From Beroe forskalii (Eukaryota > Ctenophora > Nuda > Beroida > Beroidae): DNA of 64,000 nucleotides. The notes under the pieces were generated by a model, which saw only the letters and a list, made by a program, of their open reading frames with translations, did no database searches and was not told where the DNA came from. This document shows, piece after piece, positions 48,801 to 59,313 of the stretch. Location of the stretch: assembly GCA_011033025.1 (NCBI GenBank), contig WFMF01000589.1, positions 32,473 to 96,472 on the forward strand. The letters are read 5' to 3'. Both the position numbers and the translations under genes were made by a program. How positions within the stretch are numbered: the stretch's first letter is position 1; every line of letters starts with the position of its first letter.

Positions 48801-51276
48801 CCGTCAAGGTTCATATATTTTACGTTTTGAAAATACAACCGCGTTTTTTTTTGAAAGAACAACGATACCGTAATTTCTACAATATAATAATGAAAGAGAA
48901 TGAAAGCTGATACCTAAAAATTATGTACGTGACTACCAACCGTCAAGGTTCGGTCTGACTTCCTTGTACGTTTTCCAAAGGATCGGCAAGCTCCCCGCAT
49001 GGATGTGGAAATCAGGAAGATGAGGAATAAAATCATTGCCGACAAGGAAACTGAGCAAGATGAAATCATCGATTATACGATCCAAGTCGTATTCTTCACC
49101 GAGACTCTCCTAGGGAGGAAGATTGGGATTTTCAAACAAAATTTCTGTCAGGAGAGATTTTTGTTAAAATGCGTTGTAGCAGGAAAGATGAAGAACGATG
49201 AGACAAAATGGCTGAGATATTGAGAAACATAAGTTCCGAAAAGATAAGTCACTAATTACACGATGTTCCGTACCTTCAAACACTGGAACTCCTTATCAAT
49301 ATACTCTCTAAACAGTGACAAGTGCAGGAGATGGAAACACTGCTCCTCTGCTGTGGTTATCCTCTTCTGAGTCTTTCCGAACTTCACTTCTTCTCGGAGC
49401 AGGGAGAAGTGGAGCTCGTGTGTAGCGAGACCAAGGAATATCTGAAAGGAACTTGTTGAGAAGCAGAGAAGATTCTCGCTAAAAACTCAGCAATATTGAG
49501 TCGATACTCAACAGGATCTGCTCAAAATGGCACCAGTTCCGACATGCCATGCAACAGTTTCGCCCTATGTTTTCACTAAGCGAAGGAAATAAGAATTCGG
49601 TTGAAGCGATCATCTCACCAAGTCCAGCATCCAGCCCGTATAGACAATGCCTCGTGTTAGGATCGTAGTCAGGCTGCTGCTGGGAATACCTCAGATACTC
49701 CATGATCTTATGCTCTCCCTCCCCAGGCACCTGAAGATGATGACGTCATCAGTTCTCTGATATCTAATTCTGTGACATCAAGTTGGTGATGGTATCATGA
49801 ATTAATTCGATGTTATTCACCCCGCACGAATCTAAGACGGTTCAACTTGATCTGCTCAACTGTCTTTCCCTTGCGGGCGTTTTCAATTAATCTACTACAC
49901 GCAACTTCTTTTGGACATACGATGTTTGATTAAATCGGATCTGAAATGAACCCCACACAACTTACGTTATGGCCGGATAGAATAACTTTGACTTTCTGCC
50001 AAGCTGGATCAGAGCTCATCTTCTTGTTAACGAAGTACTTGAGTTGTTCATGTAACTTACACATGAACTCAGTGCCTGGGAATGTGGATTATGGATTATG
50101 ATTTACTTATTTAGAACTGCATGGAATAAAACCTTACATAATAGATGTTAAACTTTTAAATGACATGAATTTAAGAATTCAATTAGAGATAAGCCTGTGA
50201 CAATTATTTAAATTTATTTATCATCTAAAAAATCCGAGGAAAGGACTTTTGGTAATACAATTACCTGGTGTGATACAGTTAGAATCAAACTTCTCCTCCT
50301 CAGGGAGGGTTTCACCCTTTGCAATTGCAGCCTTCCTCTGCTGCTCAGCATCCATCGCAGACCTGGGATCATGTACATTTGAATGCGAGTGTAACGTTAT
50401 ATATTATGTAACGATAATATACAGTGACAAAGCCACTAACTGTGAAAGTGTGAACCATGATCCTTAGTTGGTGAGCGTAAATTGTTACAGTTTATGTTTC
50501 AAGATATTATGAAGCCTGACAATTTGACGGAATCAGTTCCTTCAAAACAGCGTTTCCCAAAAAAAGAAAAAAAAAGCTTACCGAAAACGTCTGGCTCTCT
50601 GCTGGTTCATCTTGGCTCTAGGAGCTACACCATCCACAGCCATAAAGAATAATTTCTTCGGTTTAATCAGTCGAAATACACACTCAAGAAAGGGAAATGA
50701 CTCTACTGTTGAGCAATCCCGAAGAGAGCTTCGGATTGATTTCATTTTTCCGAAGCTAAAAGCAACAAATGGCGACATTAAATGTCGTCAATGGAACAGA
50801 TTAAAACAAACCAACCTCAATATAATTGAATATATTCTGAAAGATCTCCTGTTCGGTTATCCTGAAGTGCGCATCTTCATCATTGGGATGAGAACAGGGG
50901 TGAATTATACCTGGAAACATTATCGAAGTGTTAAAACCTTAAAAGTTAAAATCAATTGACAAATTAAATCTTATATTTTTCAAATATCAATATATTTAGA
51001 GCGATTATTTCACTTACCAGAGAATAACCAGGAAGAACCAACGAATTTTTCCTAGACTTGTCTCGATTATAAACGATTTATGATACTAAAGTAGTCAATG
51101 GCGATAGCAAATTTCCTTACATTGTTTATTGCCTACATTTGAAACTTTCCCGCGTTAAACTCACCGTTCATGTCAAGGTACATGTTGTCAAACTCTGGGA
51201 TCTGGTATTCCTTGATAACCTGACTGAGACATGGATATCTCTCGGAAATCCACCGGTAGAACTTCGGAACTCCCAT
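33899..51276 (-). CDS. XRN1: 5'-3' exoribonuclease XRN1
   Basis: Cytoplasmic 5'-3' exonuclease that degrades decapped mRNA. About 37 exons, ~1,750-1,776 residues. ATG at 51274-51276 ([19 protein letters not shown]); stop at 33899-33901. Catalytic-core exons include [53 protein letters not shown] and [12 protein letters not shown]. Central exons include [21 protein letters not shown] and [20 protein letters not shown]. The SH3-like exons (42087-42203, 41757-41914) read [13 protein letters not shown] and [10 protein letters not shown]. Beyond 40.2 kb a disordered tail has an RGG-rich exon (39896-40163), proline and GYxPQ-type tyrosine repeats (38661-38885), 7-residue SPVPPxx repeats, an [10 protein letters not shown] helix and the terminal [13 protein letters not shown], matching the XRN1 C-terminal motif. 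Frame breaks: an extra G near 49.65 kb beside the catalytic LDAD, an extra C at 39267-39270, and an in-frame TGA at 38232-38234. Confidence 0.95.
37310..37432. mobile_element. TTCTGAAATT-family element, copy 2
   Basis: Lies in an XRN1 intron. The left end GTCACGACCTCGAGAAATG continues into TTCTGAAATTTCC (37328 on). The right end is GGAAATTTCAGACACC followed by GGCGACACC. The outer AGGTGTC is also inverted, giving arms of about 40 bp with gaps. The interior has CACGTACAAATGGCAGTC as in copy 1. Confidence 0.6.
38553..38660. repeat. CACA(T/C)-rich satellite in XRN1 intron
   Basis: Repeats of ACACATACACACTAC and ACACATCCACA, about 100 bases, directly beside the donor of the tyrosine-rich exon. 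Confidence 0.85.
39506..39574 (-). repeat. Duplicated donor in XRN1
   Basis: The exon ending at 39573 is followed by donor GTACAGAAAGATA. The 15-base word AGGTACAGAAAGATA occurs at 39574-39560 and again at 39520-39506, so an identical cryptic donor lies 54 bases into the intron. Confidence 0.7.
40565..40635 (-). repeat. tRNA-derived SINE-like fragment in XRN1 intron
   Basis: Minus strand: A-box-like GCTCAGCTAGAGGCGTTGG (40627-40609) and B-box-like GGTTCAATTACC (40580-40569), spaced as in a tRNA of the Ser/Leu type (AGGCGTTGG is typical after their A box). No proper acceptor stem. It shares its B-box flank with the copy at 25.04 kb. Confidence 0.45.
43206..43325 (-). repeat. Duplicated XRN1 exon start and acceptor
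   Basis: A ~60-bp tandem duplication starts with the exon edge. GCCAGCCTCTGA occurs at 43206 (the true acceptor; minus strand GTCAGAG then GCTGGC) and at 43266 (TATCAGAG then GCTGGC, now intronic). The shared downstream sequence is GGGAAATGAGAGAA and AGATAAGAGAATG. Confidence 0.8.
45271..45358. repeat. CAGA/CAGC tetranucleotide repeat
   Basis: (CAGA)n grading into (CAGC)n, about 85 bases, in an XRN1 intron. Confidence 0.95.
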
Positions 51277-51754
51277 CTTTCATCTACCGTCTAGTACAGC
51301 ACAAGCAGGTGATTAAAACTTTAAAACTCAAGTAGGAACAGTAATTAGGAATAAATGTAGGTTCATTTAGTGGCTTAAGTTTAAGGGGGAAACATTGCGA
51401 CCATAATGCATTTGCATAGGGAACGATATACAAAAGTACAAATATTGAGGCAGAAAAGCGTTCCTGCTATATTAAATGAGTAACTTTATTTTCAAGGCAC
51501 TTAAGATAACAAACACAGGTAAAGATAATTAGAAAAAATAACTTTATCATTTAAATTATCTACCAAGACAAATAGTAATTTTTGATCAACAGCAAAACAT
51601 ATTAACATAATAAGATAATGATGGTTAAAAATAATGTCTTGCATCATTATATAACTTTCATTAAAACACAAAATACAATATCAACTGAAATAATATATAT
51701 GACAAGACAAAATGTCGTAATAAATTTGGAAATTGCAGATGCAAAAAGCAAAGG
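51277..51754. other. Spacer upstream of XRN1
   Basis: Short AT-rich gap between the XRN1 start and the stop of the next minus-strand gene. It must contain the XRN1 promoter and the 3' end of the coiled-coil gene. No distinct element seen. Confidence 0.5.
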
Positions 51755-54660
51755 CTAAGTTATCAATATCACATCATCTTCGCCCGAAGAAGAATCAAAA
51801 CCAGCAATAACTTCATACTGAGAATTCAAATCCTCGGCTGTTTTGAAATCTTCATTTTTCAACGCAAGATCCATTTTTTCTTTTAACTCAACAGCCTTGC
51901 CACGATACATATCAGTTTCAGTAGCAATCTTTTTCTTTAAAGTTTCGATTATAAGACGGTCGTCTTCAGAAAGTGTTAAATTGAACGCAGAACTAGTAGT
52001 GACTGAGTCAATAGAGGAACTTTTGCTGCGATGTTTGATCATGTTGAGAAAGCAGAAAGTGTAATATGCATCATATTCCTGAAAATACTTTGCTATAAAT
52101 AATGTTATTTATACTATAACAAATACTTTTATTCACAGTCACAGAATTTTATTGAAATTTGAGGGTCATAAATAACTTCACAGTTCATTGAAAACACAGA
52201 AAATTCTATGGTTAGGCATAATACTTACAAGTATGTTCCTAGAAATACTGGACATATCAGGAGGTAGTCCCTTCAAAACATCAATGATACTCTTAAGATT
52301 TGATTCCAAGGATTTTCGGCAATCTTCATCAAAGCTTTTTTGTAGCTCCCCAGCAGCAACCTCATGTTGCTTTAGCTCTTTTTCCAAAGATTCGAGATCC
52401 CACTCTGCTTTAGCTTTCCTTTCCTGGGTCTCGAGGATATTCTTTGAAATATCAACCAGTTTTTCTTCAATTTTCGCTTCATCAGACACAAAGGTGGAAG
52501 CTTGTTGGAACTGTTTTCTACTGATTGCCTCGTTTTTAAGTCCTCTCAAAGTTTGTAAGTTAGATTTATTGATCAGTTCGTCACTACTGATATGAGCCAA
52601 CTCACGCTGAAACTTGAAAACTTCTTCAGATTTAAGCTTTATCAATGCTTTGTGTGAAGTTATCGTATGCATAACATCTGAAAGAGCTTCTGGAATGCAT
52701 AGCAAGTTGGGAATTTCTGAATTTACATTTACATGAACTTCATTAACTATTAGTCCTTCATCAACTGAGAATAGAATCGCAAGTTTTACTTTTGTATTCC
52801 CCTAGTTTACAATGGACCTGATTTTGAGATTCTTTGAGTCCTTGAAGTTGAGATGAAAAACGTTCAAACTCATTGGTTCTTTTCTTCAGCCTTTCACTGT
52901 CTTGCTTCAGACTGGAATCTTTGACCTTCATCTTTTCTTTCTCTTTTAGTAAATTCGAAGACTTCTGTTGGTGCATCCTCTCAAATTCTGCTTTCTCGTT
53001 CAGTAACTTCTGTTTTTCAGCAACTATGCCTTTCTCCTGCAATTTTAATCTTCTCAATCTTTCTTCGAGATCACTTATTTCTGTTTGAACACCCTTCAGT
53101 TGTTCTTCTTGATACTTCATCTGAAAGAATAATCTCTTGAAAAATGATTAATTCATTTATGATTCCTCCGAAAAATAAATCTTTCCTTCTTTTCAATTCA
53201 TTTAGTAAGATAGCATTGTTAATTTAGGAATAGGCAATAAAGTGAGTAACTAAGTACCTACTTGTAATTGATGATCGTCAATATTCACTTTAAGCTCATC
53301 TTTCAAAGACTGTTCCTTTTGAAGCAAATAATCCTTATCAATGTCAAAATGTTTTATTCGACAATCCAACATGTTTTTAGAGCTCTCAATATCATGTTTC
53401 TGCTTCTCAATTTTTGAGGAGCATTTAACTTCAATTCTTTTTGATAATGATGTAAATTTCGAGGACAGTTCATCAAGACTGACACAAAAGTCTTTCATGG
53501 AGTCAATGTGTGATTTTCTTGAGGAGTTGACGATCTCAAGGTGTTGCACTGAAAAATAATTTCCAGCTGTTAGTAGGAGGAAAATTACAGACCTATGTAA
53601 AAATAGATTTCGAAACACTGAATGATTATAATTCTATTATCGTTATTGAGTATTCCAAACTGAAGATATTCAATAATGATCTTGAAAACTACTCTAGACT
53701 CTAAGTATGCTTACCAGTTGAAGTTAAGTGTCTAGGAGGCTTGAACTGAAGTAGCTGTGACTGATTTAGAATTTCAGTAATCCCATCCAATTCACTCTGC
53801 AAATTCTCAGCATCTTCGAAGCGATTTTTTTCAATTGAGTTTTTAATAAGAGCTTTCAACTCATCAACACGTTGAGCTGACAATTCAAAATTTAAAATTT
53901 TTTGTATGGAAATTAAAGCAGAAGTTCTGACAAAATCTTCTGACGCCTTTAGATTCTGCAATGTGGAATTACTCACTTTATCATGCTCAACATAACATTT
54001 GTCAAGCTCTGTTTCAAACTGTTCTATTTCTGTAGAAGCATTTGAAAAGAAAAACGCTAATCGATCTGATTCATCATTTGATTTTTGTGATTTTGAAACT
54101 CCCTCAGTCAGGTCATAGTCTGTTTTCTTATTTTCATGGGGGATTGAAGGGGGCTGCCGAGCATTTTGATTTACATTGGAGAGGTGCAGAGTTCCTGGAA
54201 CAGACAATTCAGCATTGCTTCGAGAAGAAAAGTTCGGAGTCAATCTTGGTCCAGCTGGTTGATTGGTTTGTTTCGAAGCAGTGCCAGGAGATCCTACAGT
54301 TTGAGGTTTTGATGTTTTCTGATTTGGTGGCAGAGGATTCATAAAACGAGTTCTGTCAAGGGCTTCCATTACAGGTAGTTTGTGAACATTCATTGACATT
54401 GGCTCAATTGGAAAGACATGAGGAGGCACATCTTCTTCATCCTCCTCATGAAGATTACTAGGAAGTGAATTTGACTGTGCTGGAGGTGTGGACTTAGAAG
54501 TATTGAAAGAATAGTTGGAGTTGAGGAGTGGCCGATTGCTAGACGAGGGGGAACCATGATGGAGTGAGTTGGTGAGGGAAAACTTAGCATCTGTTTTACC
54601 GAAGATTTGGAGGCCATCAAACATGGATCCCTTAGCACTTTTACTCATTCGATCAGACAT
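51755..54660 (-). CDS. Coiled-coil protein with UVR-like motifs
   Basis: Five exons: 53715-54660, 53262-53548, 52811-53120, 52229-52764 and 51755-52078. The phases fit and give exactly 800 residues; one intron (52765-52810) is only 46 bp. N-terminal ~200 residues are Ser/Pro/Asn-rich and disordered (MSDRMSKSAKGSMFDG). A long coiled coil follows, with heptads such as EERLRRLKLQEKGIVAEKQK and KAEWDLESLEKELKQHE. Two short helical hairpins look like UVR motifs: LIKNSIEKNRFEDAENLQSE (about residue 290) and KMDLALKNEDFKTAEDLNSQ near the C-terminus. UVR motifs are known from UvrB/UvrC and Clp adaptors, where they mediate protein contacts. I do not recognise the family; a scaffold or cytoskeletal role is only a guess. 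It lies in tandem with XRN1 and Aurora on the same strand. Confidence 0.85.
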
Positions 54661-55722
54661 TTTATAAGTCAATTGATCACATCGTAAATTGTATAATCAA
54701 GGGATAACGAAAGCAGTTTTCAAATGGTCCAGGATTATCATATAAACATGTCTTCATTTGATTCCTGAAGAGTGTATTGGATATTTTATAATCAAACTAC
54801 ATGAGTTTGTGAAGTAATGTCGTATCAAACAAATACTGCAGATCATATTGTGTGCTAAAGGTTATAATGAAAATTTCATGAACTTCACACATTTCCTGAT
54901 TAGAGTGAAGTTAATTTGTCCACCTATTCTGTTGAATATATCACACATCTTTTATTCTTGAAACAAATCGCTGACAATGCAATTAATTAGTCATAAACAT
55001 AGAAATAAATATCATATAGGTAATTGTATAATTGTTCAATTCACAAATTATGATTTTTATTTACAGAGAATAAAACTTTGAAACCATTGAACTTAATATA
55101 CCTATGGCAATATAAAAAGCTATTAGTATTAATAAATATAAAATAGCCATTATTAATCACATCACTCCAGACAATAAAAATAATATCAGTAACCAGCTGT
55201 CACAAAACTTAAAGTAAAAACACAATACATGAAGTTTCTACCAATGAAAGGAAGAAAAATTTTACATTATATTGGCTCCAAAGTTAAACTTAATATTATG
55301 ATTGTCCAGCTGTCAAAATTCGAACATGGAAAAAAAGAGTCATAGGAAAAAGTTAAGCTGTCAAAATTCACGTCATACTACAGTGGAAGAAAAAAAACTA
55401 TAAGTCATATGAACTATTCGCATTTAGTACCTGACAGCAAGTATTCAGATATCTTATGCAGCCTGGAAGTCTGGGACTTGTCTTTGGGTACAGGATATAA
55501 AAGTATAGCTTATCATGCAAGTTAGATACAAGGCACACTATTGACATCTAATATAGCACACTAGTATATTTCTATAGCTCATGTAGGTTTTACTACCTAT
55601 GCAAATTACGAAAGTATTAATAATAAGGTTCAATTTGTAAGATTAAAACCTTTACCAAAATCCCATGTTCCTATCTAAATCTCCAGCATTAAAGTAAAAT
55701 GAGAGTCTAACATGCTATAACT
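54661..55722. other. Spacer between coiled-coil gene and Aurora
   Basis: Very AT-rich, no gene seen. It should hold the promoter of the coiled-coil gene and the 3' UTR of the kinase gene. Confidence 0.5.
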
Positions 55723-57504
55723 TCAACTTTCTGGTATCTGTAGCTTTTTCTGTGCATTCTTTACAACCCATGGGTGCTCTAATATTTGCTCTAGACTTGG
55801 CCGTTTCTTGGAATCAGCCACAAGAATCTTCGATATAAGCTCACTGGCATCAGCATCCACGAATGAGGGGATAGTATAATTACATTTTAAATAGGCACAT
55901 AAATAATAATGGTTATCACTTTGGATTGAAATCTACAAATCCTACAGTGAATACATAATCAGAATCACGCATAATCAAGTAAAATGGCAGAGAACTTTCA
56001 ATTTTGCAACATGCATGCTTCTTTTGTTTCATGTTGGGATAATTCACGATTGACTCACATTACATCGCTTTATAGAACTGAGTGTTTCTGTAGCAGTGGG
56101 AAGTTCAAAGGGTGGTTTCCCGACTAAAAACTCGTACAACAGTACTCCCAGACACCAAATATCAACATTTGTATCATACTGAAAAGTATAGGCATAGGTA
56201 TCAGTAATCAACTGCCAAAAATATCTCAGGACAAGACAATAAGAAGACTAGAATAATTTAATAAACTCTTGTTGAATATTTAACCTGTTGAATATCAAAC
56301 CTGTTGATTATCAACCATTTCTGGAGGCAGGTAATCTACAGTGCCACAAAGTGTAACTCTTCTTGAGTCAGGTGAATGAATGGACCAACCAAAGTCACCA
56401 AGCTTCAACAACAAATTCTCGTTAGAACCTGGAGTAAAACAGTACGAGTACCTTACATAAAACTATAAGAAGATATAGTATGAATTTAATTGGTGCCAAT
56501 CAAAGTCGGATAGATTGATCGTATGCAACCTGTTTGAAATATGAACTGTACACTGCACCCAACTGTACAGTAGACTACTCAAAAAATTAGCACAAACCAG
56601 GTTCAGTGCCAAGGAGTATATTCTCTGGTTTGATATCCCTGTGGAGCACGTTATGGTTGTGGATATACTTGAGAGCAGAGGCTAGTTGAGAAATCAGGGT
56701 TGCAGCTGTTTGGTCATCAAATCTTTTTAATCTTCTCAGGTGTCTGTATATGTCCCCTTCTCTGGCATACTCCAGGACAATGTATATTTTAGCTGAGATC
56801 GAGAATTATTAAAAAAGTATCATTAATATATATTCATTTTATAGATTTTTTCATATCAAATTTTTACTTGATGATTGATCAATCATGAAAACAGCAAGCT
56901 CATCATAAATTAATAATAAATGAGGTCATGAAAATATCAATGTCAGTCTCAGTTCATTAGATAATTGTACCATATGTATTGATATTACCTGAATCATGGA
57001 AGTACCCATATAAACGAATGATATTAGGATGTCTGAGTCGACACTGTATCTCCAGTTCTCGTTTTAACTGGTGCATAACATCATTTTTGGTCAAATCTGC
57101 CTTTTCTAGACACTTTATTGCAACTACAAACCGACTTTTCTTTTCACGAGCTAAATAAACTTTTCCAAATTTACCTTTCCCTAGTGGTTTACCTGATGGG
57201 ATCAATGTTACAGGGGATACATTAGCTATAGCTTTATAGTACAGTTCAAAGTGATAAGATTGACCAGATGACATAAATTTTGACTCTGTAGGATCAAGGA
57301 TCTGCAGGTATCAATCACTGTTTCAATAAAAGTTGAAGTTATTAATATTAATTTTTTACCAATTTCAAAGTCATCAATAGTCCAAGCTCTCCGCTTTTCT
57401 TTCTTATTTTCTTTATTTACTTCATTTCGTTCTGTATTCTCCTTATCAAATTCTCTAAAACTATCCTCATTATTATCTGAACTTTTTACTCCTTGACTAG
57501 CCAT
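55723..57504 (-). CDS. AURK: Aurora-family Ser/Thr kinase
   Basis: Mitotic kinase. Exons in transcript order: 57360-57504, 56989-57192, 56598-56792, 56301-56428, 56059-56178 and 55723-55932; 333 residues in the GT-AG model. A basic/acidic N-terminus (~45 residues) leads to [20 protein letters not shown] (Gly loop), VVAIKCL (catalytic Lys), [46 protein letters not shown] (DFG and activation-loop Thr), VDYLPPEM and [20 protein letters not shown]. The C-lobe end is [20 protein letters not shown] with HPWVV. GKPPFE and the overall length suit Aurora; A versus B type is not resolved. The final exon needs an upstream AG (exon start 55932) that adds 18 residues absent from other Auroras and ending in a repeat of the previous exon's RCN as KCN (see findings). 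Exon 4's donor is also duplicated. Confidence 0.93.
56269..56312 (-). repeat. Tandem copies of Aurora exon 4 donor
   Basis: The minus strand reads ATAATCAACAG then GTTTGATATTCAACAG then GTTAAATATTCAACAAG. The exon edge TCAACAG with its GTT donor is repeated once at 16-bp spacing and a third time in degenerate form. Use of the second donor would add a frame with TGA at once. Confidence 0.7.
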
Positions 57505-58347
57505 CTAAGAGAATCATAAACGATTAGAGCACAAGCCACTAAACTAATGCCAACAAATAACTATATATTTCAAATCTTAATCTCAGCAGCAATCACATAT
57601 TATCATTATTATTATTGTGCCATAGTTGGCAATGATTGGAATGGAGCACATCAGCTTTGCATCAATTCCATATTCATGCCACATAATAAAGATCTATATA
57701 GCTTACCAGGTTAGCCAGATAACTACTACAGTAAATATGACAGAAACTATGTTAGAGATGGAATATTTTAAAAAACAAAGTTTTTGAATCAATCAGGAAC
57801 TTATCAGTACAACCACACAAGAGCAAGGATTTAAAATTCATTCTCAATTATTTCAATAATTTTTACAAATCTATTACACTTATAAAACAAGTAGTATTAT
57901 ATCCCAAGTCTCAAAAACTTACCATAATCAATTTTATAATAGTACATACAATCAAAAATTCATAAGCTTATTCTCTTCCTTTCATTGTCAATGAAAATAT
58001 GTAGATATTAATATTATATGATCACTTGAACCACTTGATTTAGATCACAGATTTCAAATACATAGATTAACTATGTATTAACTATGTATTAACTATGTAT
58101 TGATGTATAGATTAACAATTAACCAACTATAGAATAATAATGATTTTGTTCTTGACAATAATAATTAAGTACTAAATGATCAACAAAATGTACCATAGTC
58201 TATACCAACATTTATTAGTCAATTATAAGAGGCTTTTATACCTGAAATGTCATCACTGAATAATTCAAAGTCTAAAAACTTAAATCATCAATCAAAATTT
58301 TAAACAATAAGATAATTTATGTTGTGTAATCAATCATGCTAAATTCA
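57505..58347. other. Spacer between Aurora and TRAPPC14-like gene
   Basis: AT-rich. It contains an 11-bp tandem repeat (TTAACTATGTA, about 58067-58110). No exon that would extend the TRAPPC14-like protein is apparent. Confidence 0.5.
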
Positions 58348-59313
58348 TCAATCACTTGCAATAATATCCATTGTTAATTCATAGTAACTGATGATTGACT
58401 GTCCTCTGGATTTTATTGGTTCAGCAGACCAGATAATTTGAGCACAAAACTTAGTATACCAAGAATCATTCTGATAATACCTGTAAAGAAAGACTAGTTG
58501 TTCAAGGGGAGCGATCTGTTTAGGCAGCTGTAATTCAGAAACTTGCCTAACAACACAATCTTGGTCAATTTTTGTATCAACACCAGATTTGTTAGGAAAT
58601 ATTTGGATCTGTTTAATAACTATAGGCATCTGAATTGTATTGGTAACCATAACTTTGATCAAGTCATCTTTTGAAGTATTCAGATACGAACAATAAACAT
58701 TGATAGGGTTTACAAGCTTTATGTCAACATATACTTTAAACTCCACAGGGTTCCTCAAAAGATTAACCATATTTTTGCCATTGACAAAACTGTCTAGTAT
58801 ATGTACAACATCACTTTCTTGTTTATGGATGCCAGTAAATAAGAGTTTTGTCCTTTTACTATTGGGAGATAGGTTTCCAAGACTTGTACATAATGGAAAT
58901 AAAACATGCCCATCACTTGTTATCTGAGGTGTGAAATATTCTTGGTTATTGTGAACAGGGTACTTATTTTCAGCAGCATATAGCTTACATAAATTCATTC
59001 CACTGACATTTGAGCATTGATTATCGGAGCACTCTTCTTGGGAGCTCACTTCAACAGCTATTTTCAGAGTCAGCAGTGAAGCTTTCCATTCATCATACAT
59101 CACACTTGGAATTTTCCCAGTGTACTTGACAATGAGATATATGTATAAGAACTCCTGAATAAATGCTTGATCTCTGGAAGTACTATTTGAAATGTCATAT
59201 TTATCCTGCAGTGTAAGCGGCATATGGACAAAATAGTTGTTTTCTTCAACAGGCAACTTTTGTCGAGGTGGATCATTTCTATTCTTCATATCTTCTTTTC
59301 TTCGAAAAGACAT
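58348..59313 (-). CDS. TRAPPC14: TRAPPC14-like protein, short form
   Basis: Single exon, 321 residues, ATG at 59311-59313, stop at 58348-58350. The middle part follows the order of human TRAPPC14 (C7orf43/MAP11), a metazoan TRAPPII subunit that links TRAPP to Rabin8 at the centrosome. Shared features are DGHVLFPLCTSLGNLSP (human VIFPLTVSLDRLPP), a predicted beta-strand block VNPINVYCSYLN, then VIKQIQIFPN (human IWDIRILPN) and IIWSAEP with ISYYEL (human VVQWSTP with IYTHYRL). The human protein continues for a further ~250 residues; here the frame stops. There may be a cryptic donor in the last codons (GCAAGTGATTG), but no downstream exon was found before the Aurora gene. The assignment rests on remembered family sequence and moderate similarity. 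Confidence 0.55.
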   Translation of the reverse strand: MSFRRKEDMKNRNDPPRQKLPVEENNYFVHMPLTLQDKYDISNSTSRDQAFIQEFLYIYLIVKYTGKIPSVMYDEWKASLLTLKIAVEVSSQEECSDNQCSNVSGMNLCKLYAAENKYPVHNNQEYFTPQITSDGHVLFPLCTSLGNLSPNSKRTKLLFTGIHKQESDVVHILDSFVNGKNMVNLLRNPVEFKVYVDIKLVNPINVYCSYLNTSKDDLIKVMVTNTIQMPIVIKQIQIFPNKSGVDTKIDQDCVVRQVSELQLPKQIAPLEQLVFLYRYYQNDSWYTKFCAQIIWSAEPIKSRGQSIISYYELTMDIIASD

